Origin: Rhypophila decipiens
Lineage: Eukaryota; Ascomycota; Sordariomycetes; Sordariales; Naviculisporaceae
Assembly (NCBI GenBank): GCA_033297075.1
Contig: MU858048.1
Span: 124,001-188,000 of the forward strand
Reading direction: 5' to 3'
DNA length: 64,000 bases
Shown: piece by piece, positions 44,452 to 56,895 of the stretch
Layout of the letters: each line of letters starts with the position of its first letter
Position numbering within the stretch: the stretch's first letter is position 1
Notes under the pieces: model-generated
Seen by the model: the letters and a program-made list of their open reading frames with translations, nothing else
Databases searched by the model: none
What the model was told of the DNA's origin: nothing
Position numbers and translations under genes: made by a program

Positions 44452-47389
44452 ATGTCCGCCGTTATGGAGCCCACGCCTGCGATCCCCTCGGGCGCAGCGA
44501 CTGACGCGACAGCACCGCCAGACATGATCGTTAGAAGTTTCAAGGCATCCGAACTACCAGTCTCGTCCTCTACACGAGCAACCGTCGACAGTCTCACCCA
44601 CACTTTCAAGAAAAAGGGAGGATACGATGCTATTCGCAAGAAGACGTGGGAGGACTTTGAGAAATCCGTAAGCAGTTACCGTGACAATTGCTACAAGTCC
44701 TTTGCCCATTGTGCAACCAAACAACATGGCCTCCGCTTAACTCTATATCCGGATGCTGACTTGGGGACCCAATCATCCTGTCTAGGGCTACGAAAAACAA
44801 ATCGTCGAAGAGATCCTCAAAGTCGCCGAGCAAGAAATCGAGAATAACCCGACCCGCCTCCTCTCCCTAGACCGTGGCAAAGCGGCCGCCCTTATTGATG
44901 GCGCTGTCGACCGCAGCGAGGTATACCAACGAGCCCAGGCCAAAATCCACGCATTGATCGATAGCTCGGCCCTCGAATCTCACATGCGTACGTTCCGGAA
45001 GGCTGAGATTGGCGAAGAAGCCGCCGAGGAGGAGCGCATCCGGGGCTCCAAGACGGATGAGCAATATGCCGCCGAGACGGCTGCCCGTCGGGCAGCGAGG
45101 GAGCAAATCCAGACCCACCTGAAAAAGGTGGAAGCGGAGAAGCTCAAGCTCGAACAAGAGATTCGAGAACGTGAGGACATGAAGCGGAGGGAGGAGGAGA
45201 GGGCTCGCCGGAAGAAGGAACGGGAAGAAGACGAGAAAAGAAGAGAGGAACGCGAGCGAGAGAGGTCCCTCAGCCGCGCCCGGCGTCGCGCAGAGAGGGC
45301 TAAGGAAAGAGAGAAGGAAGAGCGGGACAGGGCCAGAGCACGAAGCAAAGATCGCTCTCGTGACCGTTATCGAGACCGCGATCGAGATCGAGATCGTGAC
45401 AGAGACAAGGACCGATCCAGAACAAGGAGAGACCGACGGGACTCCAGAGGCAGAACCCGAAAAGACGACAGCAAAACGGAAGACTCCAAGAAGAAACCTA
45501 CACAGGAGGAGCAAGAAAGCCTCGAACAGCAAGCCTTGGCTGATCTCCTCCGTGAGAGCAAGCGTGTCGGTAACAAACTGCCTGAGCTCGAAGTCGACAC
45601 TGCCCTCGTTCCGCCGCCAAGGAAAACGATGCCTGCGTCGGCGATTGACCCGATCCGTCGCGACTCTCCCAAGGTCAGCGATACCAAGAAGACTGCTGAC
45701 CCTCCGCCCAAGACCGAGCCGAAGGATGAAAAGGAGTCCAAGAAATCTGACGATAAAAAAGACAAGATGGACATCGATGAATCCAAGGAGTCTGTTGTTG
45801 GTACCAAGAGGCGGAGGACTAGAAGTCCCTCGCGAGGTTCCCGAGCCCACCGGGATCGTGGCAAGGACAAGGACGATGACCGTAAACGCAGGAATTCCCG
45901 CTCGCGCTCACCGCGCCCGAGACGGGACGAACGAAGTCGCTCAAGACGAAGAGATCGCAGCCGCTCCAGGCTACGAGACAGACGATATGACCGGCGCGAC
46001 CGCAGTCGTTCTCGTGCTAGATATGACAGACACGATGGCCGCCGTGACGACCGTCGGGACGACAAGCGGGACGATCGCAGAGATGAGAAGAAGGATGACC
46101 GCCGAGACGACCGCAAAGACGACCGTGCTAAAGAGCGTAGCCGGTCTCGACCCAGAACAGCTCGTCGTGAGAGAAGTCGGTCCCGCGCAAGAACCGACAG
46201 AAAGGACGATAGGAAGGATAAAAGCAGATCACCACGCCCGCGTACCGAGCGTCACGATCGCTCCCGTTCACGCCTGAGGAATGACCGGAGGGATCGAAGC
46301 CGCTCACGCGATAGGGACCGCCGAGACAGACGCGACCGTAGTCGCTCTCGAAATCGTTATGACCGATATGATGGTACCAAGAAGGACGTTGATAAGAAGC
46401 CCGAACCTGATCGACGAGATCGCGACCGACCTAAAGAGCAGAATAACGATCGAGATAAGGAGAAGGAGAAGGAGATCTCCACCCGAGACCGAGACCGCGA
46501 TCGGGACCGCAAGAGCAGGTCTCGTTCGCCACGTCATGATTCGGCCCGACCTCCATCACGACTGGACAGGGAAGGGAAGGAGGCCTGGGATCCGACCAAG
46601 AAACGCGAGGAAGCCTGGAAGCAATCTGAGGTCAAGAAGCGCGAGCAAGAGGCTAAGGCCTATATGGCTGAACGCGCTGCTGCACTCAAAGATGCCCGAG
46701 AAAAGGGTCTTCCGGCTCCACCACCACCACCACCAGTTGACGACAGAGACAACAAGGACAAGGATCGGGACAGCAGACGGACTGGTACTGGCGGCGACCG
46801 GTCTCCCGATCTAAAACGTCGTCGTGAACCTGGTGAGGAGATCGATAGGTACGTACCTCACGGGCGGGAACGCGACGTTGCTCCCGACTCGAGACGTAGT
46901 GGTCCAGATCGGTATGACGGAGACCGAGATCGGGAGCGAGATACTGAGTCAAGAAGGGGTGATAGGTATGAAGGCGGCGGTGGCGGCGATAAGGACAGAG
47001 ATCGGGAACGAGATGCCGAGTCAAGAAGAGGCGGTGCCGACTGCTATGACGGAGACGCGAATCGTCGCGATCGGGACAAGGACCGTGATAGAACCACCCG
47101 GGACAGAGATCGAGACAGAGACAGGGATAGGGATGATCGTCGACGCCGTAGCCGCTCGAGAAGCCGTGACAAGGCTAGAGACAAAGACCGGGACAGAGAC
47201 CGGGACCGGGATGGACGACGACACCGACGAGATGATAGTATTACCTCGCGCCGCGACCGAGACCGTGACCGCGACCGGGATCGTGATAGAGACAGGGACC
47301 GCGACAGAGACAGAGACAGGACCCGCCGCGACCGAAGCCGAAGCCCAGCAGCTCCCCGGAGACGGAGCAGGGAGAGAAGTCGTGTATAG
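44452..47389 (+). CDS. Shg1/BOD1-domain protein with very long RD/RS-rich tail (939 aa)
   Basis: Likely nuclear chromatin protein: the Shg1 domain occurs in a subunit of the Set1/COMPASS histone H3K4 methyltransferase. Exons 44452-44667 and 44786-47389, intron 118 bp. The domain (about 25-130) contains VRSFKASELPVSSS, VDSLTHTFKKKGGYDAIRKK and, after the intron, GYEKQIVEEILKVAEQEIEN and ALIDGAVDRSEVYQRAQ. From about 170 a Glu/Arg-rich helix gives way to hundreds of residues of RD, RE, RS and KD dipeptides, ending in RRDRSRSPAAPRRRSRERSR. A PPPPPPPVDD stretch lies in the last third. Such tails are usual in RNA-processing proteins, so a role at the chromatin/splicing interface is possible. GAC/CGT-type codons leave several antisense and shifted frames open; these are by-products. 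Confidence 0.85.
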
Positions 47390-48727
47390 GATAACCCGTC
47401 ACTCCCACCTGATGTTTATCCACCTATCATACCTAACTCCAAGCCCGGACCTTTAACGGAGGTCACCCTTCCATGGCCGGTAACAAAACAAAGTCTTCGA
47501 TGTTTGGGATGGAAATCTTTACCCTACTCTTGAATGGGGTCCGCTGCTTGGTTCATTTTGGTGTGGCAGTGCTTGCTTTGGCTTTGGCTTCCTTATATGC
47601 TGTTTTGGTACTACCTTAATTGGCCGGTGTCAGCGGCCGATTTGCTTGTGTACAAATAGCCGGCAAGGCGAATTTTTGGTGAAATGTGAAAGATTATTGT
47701 TCAGAGTCCTGGCGCGGATGAGGAACTAGTACCTACAGACATTGAACCCTGAGGTACATTCTTGTCATGTTAGCTAGCTATCTAGATATGTATATTAGCC
47801 TAGCTAAACTTGCTGCGCCCGGGTCCGTATCGCATAGCATAGCAAAGATCTCCTAGGACGCTGGGAGGCGGAGACAAGCCCCTCCATCGAATCCATGATA
47901 AATTCAGTGTTCCACCGTTTCTCAAGTTTCCCAATTATGAGTTATCTACATATGGTTCTCTCTCAACTTGTCTGTTACACCATTGTTTTCTACGAGATTT
48001 CTACATCGCATTCCATGGGTATGGGCAACCTGAGGCTACAACAAGGAGTCTCGCTTGCGACTTTGAGGATATCAAGCATGTGTAACTCGGGCTTTGATAA
48101 GTTGAGTAATGGGTGTTTCTTCGGCAATGAGGATATTTTTCCTAAAGCGACCTACATGGTTAGTACTTGTATGGCAATATTTGGCTTAACTTGACTGTTC
48201 ACCGTGTAATGCCGCATCATAGCCACAACGCATTTCGACTCCTGGATTGCGGTTGTGCTGAATCGTCCCTTGTGTCTGTAGAGCTGTCCACCCTATGTTG
48301 TAGTCATTTGATGACGTCCTTCCGAGAACCACGAATAATGCAGCAAGGCTAGAAGTTCTAATTCGATCGAGAGAAGGAAAAGAGGTATTCATTACAATTA
48401 TTTCTATGCGCGTTGAACCCAAACGCGTAGACAGCATCTAAATAACTTCCAGGGAGGTACGTTAGGTATGGGCACATCAGGATCTGCCATCGTGTCTTCC
48501 CCCATCCCACGCTGCTCCTCCTCCCATCTGTCCATCTCTTAGGACAGCCAGGCAAGTATGTACAGTTGGTTGTATGCCGCTATGTACCCAATTCAGGCAC
48601 ATCAAATGCCCTAATCATATCAATCATGCTCGCTCATCCAATGCATTCCATCCATCAATCAGTGCATCCGTCCATATATCCAAATGAAACCAAAAGAAAA
48701 AGGAAAGGGAGATATAACCAACCCCCC
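47390..48727. other. Convergent intergenic region, Shg1-domain gene and TPT transporter
   Basis: 1.3 kb between converging genes. It contains a short palindrome-rich stretch (TTAGCTAGCTATCTAGATAT near 47769). No gene was supported on either strand. Confidence 0.6.
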
Positions 48728-50093
48728 TTATACGGGATCCAAGTCCACAATACCCTCAGTATTGTACCATAACCCGCCGAGGGCAAGAACAAGCGTGATA
48801 GCGAAGAGAGCTAAGCCCATAACCAACGCTCTCCTCAGTGCAGCAGGCATCCTGTTCATTCCCGCCGCCCCTGGCTTTCCATCCTCTGCCGAGGAGGAAG
48901 AGGTAAGCGAGTCAAACAACCGGCTCAGGTAAGCCGCCGCGCCGTTGGAAATCGCAACGATATTGTCCCACCCGACCGAGTAGTAAACCAAGCCAGCGAG
49001 GGCAATTCCATACCCCACAAATTGGAGGAAAGTAATGGACGTATGCCAGATCATGACGGAGGCGATGACGAGGAGGATGTTTTTCAGGATCCCAGTCAGA
49101 GTCATGACCAGGCTCGAGGTTTTTCCAATCTTTTGTCCAGAATCGTTAGTCTCACTTCTTCACCACATGAGAGTCCAGTGAGGAACCAAAGAAAAAAAGA
49201 CTTACCAAAAACACACTACTAACGTTCAACATGAACGCAACAGCAGCATTTAACAACAGCAATCCATACCCCGTCTTCCCCAGATCCGCAAATTCAAACC
49301 GGAACGCCTCCGTCGCCAGGGCAACCAGCATATTCATCACCGCGCACACAGGCGCATAGTAATACAGGCTCACGAGCGGGTCCATTTTGGCGGCGCCGCG
49401 CTCCTCGCTCAGCAACACCTGGATCATGACCAGCCTCATGGCCTCAAACACGATCCCTCCCAGCTGATACATAAAGCCCGCCCAGCTAAATGCTATTTCT
49501 CCAAAACTAGCCAGCGCCACGCCCGCGACGATAACGAGGATGTTGAGCAGCTTCTGGAGCGAAGGGTTCTCGACGCCCCATGCCCATGCCACGAATAGAA
49601 CAGCCACCGGGGCCGCGGCTTTGAGCATCTGGATAAACGCCACCGAGAGGTAAAGATATACCATGTTGCTGCACACCAAACTAGCCGAGTAAAGCAACCC
49701 AACAGGGACGATAGCGCGGAGGTAGAGACGGCCGCTCATCTTGGCGTTGTGCCGGCTATCGAGGAGGGTCGTGGTCCTCGCGAGGAGTTGTGTGGCAATG
49801 GTAGCAAAGATCAGATGCCAACATGTTAGGATGACCGGGTACCGGAACCCTTTGGTATCGATCAACCATTTGTTGAAAAGGATGGTGGTGTTGGAGAAGA
49901 ATATCCAGCTGCCGATGTAGAACAGGGGATGGAGCGAGTAGCTTGATGATGGCTGCCGCGATGGAGAACTGCTGCTACTTGAGCTACCAATGCTGTTGGT
50001 GCTCGCCCGGAAATTATCATCGTCGTCCACATCGAAGTCTGACTTTTCGTGCCTCAATGGCTGCTGTTGCTCCAGGTCATCTTCGGCACCCAT
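48728..50093 (-). CDS. TPT-family (triose-phosphate/nucleotide-sugar) transporter (429 aa)
   Basis: Predicted multi-pass antiporter of the drug/metabolite transporter superfamily, likely in the Golgi or ER. Exons 50093-49206 and 49129-48728; the 77-bp intron has a GACTAAC branch site. The N-terminus is cytosolic and acidic (DDLEQQQPLRHEKSDFDVDD) with a Ser run. About ten hydrophobic segments follow, with family motifs FFSNTTILFNKWLID, YPVILTCWHLIFATIATQLL, VCSNMVYLYLSVAFIQMLKA, FEAMRLVMIQVLL and, across the intron, SSVFLIGKTSSLVMTLTGIL followed by KNILLVIASVMIW. The substrate cannot be read from sequence. Confidence 0.92.
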
Positions 50094-52928
50094 CGCGCTG
50101 GTGAGTTTGCCGTCTCGTTACCGCCTGCTGAGTGAATGAGCCGCGCGGCCTGGTGATGAGACGAAAATGATATTATGAGACTTTTGTGTAAAGGCACAAC
50201 TTTCCTACCCAATAATGAGGAGGAAAAGGCGAACTGATCGTGGTCTCGTTAGGAGAAATGTTAAAGGTCCAAAATGTCAAGACGCGTGTTCACAAAGATC
50301 GTGGTAGCGTTGTCGAGTTTGCGGCTGACAAGGTAAATGATAACCTCGTATTTCCCTTTTCTGACTAGCCTTGATATGAACCAGTGATCGTTATCGTCAA
50401 GTCGGTAACGAATGCCAACTCGCCGCCAACTTTTGAAAGAACTTGAATAAAGATGAACAAACGTTCATGAAAACCGATGGCAACTTTCATCGGCTAAAAG
50501 TTTAGAATACCGTAGGAAGGAAAAAGATTGGGAAAGGTGGCTAGGCAATTTTCAGAGAAAAGGATGGAGAGGGGCTCGGCGGGCAATGAAAGCTTTCACG
50601 ACTTTGGGTAAGCCTCAGTGTCACGGTGTAACTCTACAGGCAACCCCTGAAAGAGCACCACCACCACGACGACTGCCACTCTACCCCTGACCTTCCAACA
50701 AACCGTTGGCTGAGGATTATACAAAAACTGGAGGCATGACTGTCAAAGACACGGCTTTGAATCCTTCTGCCTTAATAATGAGGATCCCCAGAGAAGGGAA
50801 ATTAGTGTTGCACCTTCCTTCCATACAGGGTTTCGTCCTGTCGTGTGTTGTTAGACACAATGCGTGAAATAGAACTATGATACCACAGAGAAATAGCATG
50901 TCTAAGGGAAGTGAACAATCGCTCCAAATTTGGTGATTGAAAGAGTGTGAAATGATCTTGTAAACCCCATTGCTGGCCAATATCCCCGGCAGCGGCCCTG
51001 AGATGAAGGTCGTCACCACCCTCCATCATGCACGAAAAGTCCGAATCCCGTCCTTCCGGGGGAAGGATTCAACGGCCTCCTCATGCCAAGCACACCATAC
51101 CGTAGTAAAATCGATGGTGGCTTGCATCGTACCGCGCCGGTCACCACACCAAAACCCCATTTCGACAAGCAAAGCTCGGGGTACGGAAGACGTACGGAGG
51201 TAGCAACGGGCTCATCCCATCCGCCTCTTTCCCGAAACGAAACATTTTAAAATAGAGATATCTCCGTCGGTATATACGGAGAATTAAAATCAAATTACGG
51301 GATACGTATATCTGTTTCCTTGCACGTGCAGAGGAGCATTTCGAAGGACTTCGCTGAAGCATACGAGTGATCCGTGATACGGTCTTCGTGCTCTCTAGAC
51401 AGTAAGGTGGTTGAGACATTCTGCAACGCGAGGTCATCGATGAATACCAACCTCGCAAGCAGCAACTGGCCACATTGAAACAGATAGCCGTCACAAATCT
51501 TCCCAGAATCTCACGAATTTGCCAATTTTTCAAATTTAACTTTGGCGGGCTGTGTCAAACTCAAATAACGGGTGTTCCATTCTGCACAAGGTGATGCCAT
51601 TCACCAGTTTGGTCAAATCAATCAAGATTCGTCGAGTCGCAACTTACGAAACTAGTGCGTCCAGTCGACAACTGTGGACGAGGTTCCTCCAGCACCTTGT
51701 CGAGTTCCACAACCAAACCCATCTGTACCCCGAACCACACGACCCAAGACAAAAAAGTTTCTTCCTCACGTCCCAAGTAAACCTGAGAACTGCAATGAAA
51801 AAAGAAAAGTGTGAAAATGAAAAGCCGGTCAGACTTCCATCAGCACCCGCCCCGCCCGAGCGCCACAAGGGCAAGACCTCGAAAGACGGGGCACAGATCA
51901 TCGTGAAACACTCTCTATACAGCTTGGTCAAAGCCGCCACCTTTTCAGGCAGATCGAGAGGAAAAAGTTTCTCACTGTTGGGTGCTGAGGATATAAAATC
52001 ATCAACCCGGGTGGGATCTGTGGCTCCTTTAGGGAACACAAAAGAGGACGACTACTATAGAAATGATTCTCCTTGAAGGATGTTAGCAAATGCTCCAGTC
52101 GATCGAGACAAGGTGTCGACAGTGACCATTGATGAGATGGTGACTGTTTGGGGGGGTGGACGTACTGAAGTATTGTCGACATGAGGAAAAAAAGAAGAAA
52201 AGAAAATGGAATTCCAGCGGCGGGCGATGAGATTATATAGACTGGATTGGGGCCCGTGCACGCACGCTCGGAAAACTCTAATTTTGTGGGGCAGCAAATT
52301 TTGCTCTCTTGTGTGGAGCAGCTGTCAGCTGCCGGCCCGCTGGTGAGTACCTTGCTGGCCCAAACTTTGGATGGCTTCCCGCTTCCGAGGTTTTGGTGGA
52401 GTTTTCTGACTCGTTGACTTCCATCCCATCCAATAACGGGCAAGACCGTGAGCCCGTGAAAGTGAAGCACAGATGTGCGATATTTGTCTGCCAGTTTGTC
52501 GGGGCGGAAGAAAAAAGGAGCGAAGTTTTGTGTGGCTCCAACCTGACACCGGGACGCCCGTGGAAAGTATGGATAAGGGTCGGTAGCCGGTTCACGTACT
52601 ATCACGAGCATCTGAAAATGATATGTGACCATCTAAATAGGAGTAGACTGATAACTGTGTTAAAGAATAAGGTATGAGACTGAGATCAACGGCATAAAAA
52701 GACACGATACAACGGTTGAAAACTTGTCATAGAGGCACCGTAAATGACCCATGGGCCTTGCGGGTGTCTCTTACATATGTGTTTTTGGTCCTCTCTATGC
52801 ATTAAAGAAAGTGTTGTATGGGTATCTTTGATTGAAGGGTATAGTGTGTTTACACCGTGCGCTTATAGAGGCCTAGGATACAAAACTAATGTCATACGCT
52901 GTAAGACAAAATGAGTAGCTATGCCTTG
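50094..52928. other. Intergenic: TPT transporter upstream and ubiquitin-protease 3' flank
   Basis: 2.8 kb. Several frames of 75-234 codons exist on both strands (for example 51552-52076 plus and 51928-52632 minus), but none has a recognisable domain or convincing introns. A small hairpin CTCCGT/ACGGAG lies near 51264-51283. Nothing else can be supported. Confidence 0.55.
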
Positions 52929-53152
52929 GATGACGCTCTCTCTTCCTCCTCCTCCTCATCTTCCCCAACTATTTCCGATGACGCTCTCTCTTCCTCCTCC
53001 TCCTCATCTTCTTCCCTAACTGTTTTCGACGACGCTCTTTCTTATTCTTCCTCCTGATCATCCGTCTTCGACGTCGCTGTCTCTCCCTCCTCCTCCTCGC
53101 CTTCCCCTCATCTTCCCCAACTGTTTTCAATGACGTTCTCTAAACTGTTTTC
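52929..53152 (-). repeat. Minisatellite (42-59 bp units) at the end of the ubiquitin-protease gene
   Basis: Four diverged units start at 52929, 52977, 53028 and 53070, with a fifth partial unit overlapping the last codons and stop of the adjacent gene (53129-53152). Each is built from GACGCTCTCTCTTCC, a CTC run and an AACTGTTTTC end. Read on the minus strand the units encode Glu-rich peptides such as GEDEEEEEERASSK, echoing the protease C-terminus SSKTV. Confidence 0.85.
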
Positions 53153-54840
53153 GAAGATTCAGTGTTAGGAACCTCGGTTGTATCTCTCGTACGCTCTGGC
53201 ATTGGATCAATGCACTCGTAGAACAGCATGTGCACATCTTCCCGCCTGTTTGCTATCGCTTCCTCCGACATCGATTCAATAGGGTCCACCACATCATCGG
53301 AACAAAGGAACCAGGGCGGCGGGCCAGGCTTCGCTTCGGCCTCGGTCGAACTCGGCCACCATGGTGACCACTCATGGTTTCTCATCGCCAGGTAATGACC
53401 AGTGTTGGGGGTTTTTCCCTTGTGAAAGACGACGGCGGTCAGACGATATTTGGGCCCCAATAGTCTTGAACGACCCTTACTCCGTGCTGCCATCGAAGAG
53501 TTTGGGTCCATAAACCATTCTTCGGCACCGCTGGCATCCTCGTTTTCCGCACTTCCTATTACCCACGGGCCAAGATCAAGCTCGAGGGGAACCATGAGCT
53601 TTGCCCGATTTTTCGTTTGCGCCTGGGAAACTTGTGAGTACATGGAACGCTCAATGTGAATAGCTAGGAGTTGTGGTGACCGAAGGATGACCGTCTGTTT
53701 CGTCTTTGTTCTCTTTTGTATTGTCAAGTTGTTGGATTTAACAAGGCTGCCGATAAATTCGTCGTCCAGTGTTTCATCTTTGAGAGCCTCAGTGACTTTG
53801 CTCAGCAACTCTTTTGTCTCTTCATCTGTCGACTCTTTCAATGCATTCTGAGCCTCGACCAGTGTGCAGTAGTTACAGTTTATGTCGGTATAGCGTTCCA
53901 GCGCGGTGTAACGATCGAGACACGACGATAATGATTGAGGAACCTGCTCGCTACCGAGAGCGAGGTCCAAGGCTTTGAACGGGTTGAGTCGAATGCTACC
54001 GAAGTATCTGCAAGTAGTGCATACTGTGCGATCTGCAGTAAGACCTTCGACCGGATTCTTAGACCGAGGGCTTTTAGACTTCAACTTCAGCTCCTCGTCA
54101 ATCTTGTTTAACAGATGGAGATAATACTCGTGAGCGTCGTGTTGTTTCAAACTGTCGAATTTGTCTCTGAAGGCAATCACGGGGTGTACCGGCAGGGGTT
54201 GGTTTCTCGAGTTTCCCCGTAAACGAGTGAGAAAACTGTGCAAGCTTCGTGGCCGGTTGTCGCCTATGCCGTGGCTACCTGCTGAGTTGTCGAGGTATTC
54301 AACATATGGTTTCCAGGTAGCAAGACTTTGGAGAACACTGTTTCTGAAGCAGCTGTAGAAGGGATTTTCGAGTCCCGGCGGGCCTGGCTTGCGAGGCATG
54401 GTTACAAACGAGTTGATCCACGAACTGATGGCATTCGAAGGCGTGGCGTTGGTATTGATACCCAATATTTTCTTCAACAGCTCGCTTTTGGCAGTATGAT
54501 CGCAAGGTAAGGGACCTGGATCCTGGGGCCGTGGAAAGAATGGTGGGTTAACCCAGCTGTCGACAAAATAGAGAAGCCGGGCAGGGATAATCGAGACCAA
54601 CAGATCCCAAACTATGCCGGGGACGGGTCGAATCCGTCCTTGCTGCAGTCCCAGCTGGTAAAGAACGGCCAAGACGAGGCAAAGGGCGGAGAGTATAAAC
54701 ACAGGGCTCTCGAGGCGATCCCATAGATTCTCGTGCGAATAATATGCAGAATATGTTTTGCGATGCCCGTATTGTTGACTGTATTGATAAAGCTCTCGTT
54801 GGTTCTGGTTGCTCAGAAATCTTCTCCGGTCTGAGTCCAT
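53140..54840 (-). CDS. Membrane-anchored ubiquitin-specific protease, Ubp16-like (566 aa)
   Basis: Cysteine deubiquitinase of the USP (C19) family. Single exon. A hydrophobic segment at about 47-65 (VFILSALCLVLAVLYQLGL) would anchor the N-terminus, as in yeast Ubp16 on the mitochondrial outer membrane. The Cys box is GLENPFYSCFRNSVLQSLA, diverged from the usual GNTC but keeping the Cys and the upstream Asn. The QHDAHEYYLHLL box follows, then CTTC and CNYC zinc-ribbon pairs, and the His box NTGHYLAMRNHEW with WFLCSDDVVDPI. The protein ends in SSKTV, directly at a minisatellite. It is transcribed divergently from ALB1. A mitochondrial location is inferred only from the anchor and family resemblance. 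Confidence 0.88.
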   Translation of the reverse strand: MDSDRRRFLSNQNQRELYQYSQQYGHRKTYSAYYSHENLWDRLESPVFILSALCLVLAVLYQLGLQQGRIRPVPGIVWDLLVSIIPARLLYFVDSWVNPPFFPRPQDPGPLPCDHTAKSELLKKILGINTNATPSNAISSWINSFVTMPRKPGPPGLENPFYSCFRNSVLQSLATWKPYVEYLDNSAGSHGIGDNRPRSLHSFLTRLRGNSRNQPLPVHPVIAFRDKFDSLKQHDAHEYYLHLLNKIDEELKLKSKSPRSKNPVEGLTADRTVCTTCRYFGSIRLNPFKALDLALGSEQVPQSLSSCLDRYTALERYTDINCNYCTLVEAQNALKESTDEETKELLSKVTEALKDETLDDEFIGSLVKSNNLTIQKRTKTKQTVILRSPQLLAIHIERSMYSQVSQAQTKNRAKLMVPLELDLGPWVIGSAENEDASGAEEWFMDPNSSMAARSKGRSRLLGPKYRLTAVVFHKGKTPNTGHYLAMRNHEWSPWWPSSTEAEAKPGPPPWFLCSDDVVDPIESMSEEAIANRREDVHMLFYECIDPMPERTRDTTEVPNTESSKTV

Positions 54841-55573
54841 CTTGGTTCTGCGGTTGGCCGCCCAAATACGGACGACAGCTGCGGCCTAGGTGCCTGCCTC
54901 TATAAGAAATAAAGAATGCGACTGCCGAAAGTCGACTGAAAGCTGCGCCTCAGACGGAAATGGCAGAGTGAAGGCTAAGAGAACCTGCCGCCTCGAAAAG
55001 AACTGAGCAAAGGCAGGAAGGGTCGAAAGGGGCTGTAGGGACGGTGTACCAAGTCTGTGGCCATATTCAACCACTCGAAACGCCGTCGAGCACTTTCACT
55101 GTGGAAGATAGAAGAAGGTTTGAGAGCTCGACTTTTGTGTGAGGCGGGCTTCTCGTTTTGTGTTTATTTATCGAATGCCGTCTACCTCGAGTTCGACCGA
55201 TGTGACTGAAGTGTGTTGACATGCTTCATCCGCCTTGAGGCTGATCGGGAAGGTAAGCGTGGTCCCCTTGAACTTTTGATACATTGGAAAGCACGGGGCA
55301 AGGGGAATGGTTGCAACTTGCAACGTACGCTGAAGCTTGCCTGCCGAAGTGGCTAGCGCAGAAATGACAGGATTCAGGTTCACGGGGTCATTCGCTTAAG
55401 CCATATGGTCGTTTGGCTTTGACTTGTGCAGGGATATAGATAAGATAAGACGGAAAAAGTTGGTGGGTTCTCTGAATGCTAATCCCAAAAATATCTTACC
55501 CCACCAAAGCCCATCAGTTCGTTACTTGACACTTGCGGGTTACCATCGATAAAAACAAACAAAACCCGAAAAG
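54841..55573. other. Divergent intergenic region, ubiquitin protease and ALB1
   Basis: 733 bp carrying the promoters of two divergent genes. No supported gene or RNA. Confidence 0.6.
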
Positions 55574-56231
55574 ATGGCGAAAGGCGGGATATCCAAGGGA
55601 AAAAGAGGTAATTTGCCTTATAACTCTCTGATCCGTGTAGTATCCTATGTTCTGACAAAAATCGAATCACTCTCTAGGTCCCTCAATACACTCCCGCGCA
55701 GCGCGGCGAGAGACCTCCCCCAGCATCAACACAGACAAATCCCTAAAATTCGTGACCCCTCCCCAGGACCCCGCCGACAAACGTCCTACGGTCCTCGGTG
55801 CGCATCACAATGGCGGCGTCACAAAATCTAGCAAGCGCAAGCAACGCCTGAGCTCCAAGCAAAGACGGCGCCAAGAAAAAAGCATGGACAAGGCCGAAGC
55901 CATCATGGACAGGACCGTGAAGAAGGTGGAAAAGAGCAAAGGGCAAGCTAAGGTCATCTACTCGAGGAGAAGGACCTGGGAGGAGGTCAACAGCGAGGCC
56001 ATCGAAGAGATCTCCGGCGCGAAACCTAAAAAGATGAAGTTCTCAAAGGAGCTGCAGGCGGAGGACGAGTACGTGAGGAAATTCCTTGCCGACGACGGTG
56101 ACGAGGAGATGGAGGAGGTGGACGACGACAATACGTGGGCCCCTGCCGAAACCGAGCCCCATGCCCCGGCCCAGGTTGCCTCTGCGACGGCTGCCCCGCC
56201 GCCCGTCGAAGAGGAGCATGAAATCTTGTGA
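55574..56231 (+). CDS. ALB1: Ribosome biogenesis factor Alb1 (195 aa)
   Basis: Small basic nucleolar/nuclear protein that binds pre-60S particles with Arx1 during export. Exons 55574-55607 and 55678-56231 (588 nt), intron 70 bp. The 34-nt first exon encodes MAKGGISKGKRG, joined to PSIHSRAARRETSPSINTDK. A basic stretch KSSKRKQRLSSKQRRRQEKS is followed by MDKAEAIMDRTVKKVEKS, then RRRTWEEVNSEAIEEI and an acidic tail DDGDEEMEEVDDDNTWAP. The N-terminal GPSIHSRAARR motif and this layout are typical of fungal Alb1. Confidence 0.9.
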
Positions 56232-56895
56232 TTTGATTTCGGGTGTTGAAGGAGCATCGTCTTCGAGATTTCTCAAAAATGCATTGGGATGGCGTTGGGC
56301 GTTCTGGGCTGAAAAAGATATATATCCACTGTCTGGTGCATGTATTTCGGGATGGTATCAATGGCCTTCAGGAGGTCATATGAGGAATATACCGTTATTC
56401 TGGTACATGTTGGGCTTAAGGCAATACCATCTCGGGATATGCTCTATTCAGACGCTCGGTTGTGATGCGGACACTAGTATGATATATAAAGATCTAGATG
56501 TCTCACTCCGTAGAACTCTTGTCTCCACGTCAACTCAAGGTGACTGCTGAGTATGAAATCATGAAACGAATAGTCCCTGAGTTGTTTGCTTCCTCATGTC
56601 GAGAATGGGGATATATGTATGCCATGGAACAGGCATGATAACTGCGACGGACAGAGAGCTCACAACACAGCCGGAGTCCATGACTCCTTTCATCCACGCT
56701 TCAGCATGTCCACTCACCTACCCATTCACATGAAAAGTGAAGCTCCAACTCGGCATCTTACAAGCCACAACGCCGGTATACCCACCACCACCACAGTCCG
56801 TAGCCCACAACTAGCTCAAATCTACTAATATCGAAACCAGCCATTCATGCTTTCAAGAACAAGATTTACTTGCCGACCTTACAACAGCAAGCAAA
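56232..56895. other. ALB1 3' flank and tRNA upstream region
   Basis: 664 bp without a supported gene. The ALB1 3' UTR is expected in the first part. Confidence 0.6.

Noticed and set aside
45367..46116. Long antisense and shifted frames (249, 305 and 210 codons) across the Shg1-domain gene
   Set aside because: RD-type hexanucleotide repeats leave all frames open and give VSVS or SRSR peptides; the plus-strand frame joins a real domain.
51928..52632. 234-codon minus-strand frame
   Set aside because: No known domain, no ATG near the frame start that makes sense, and mixed composition typical of chance frames.
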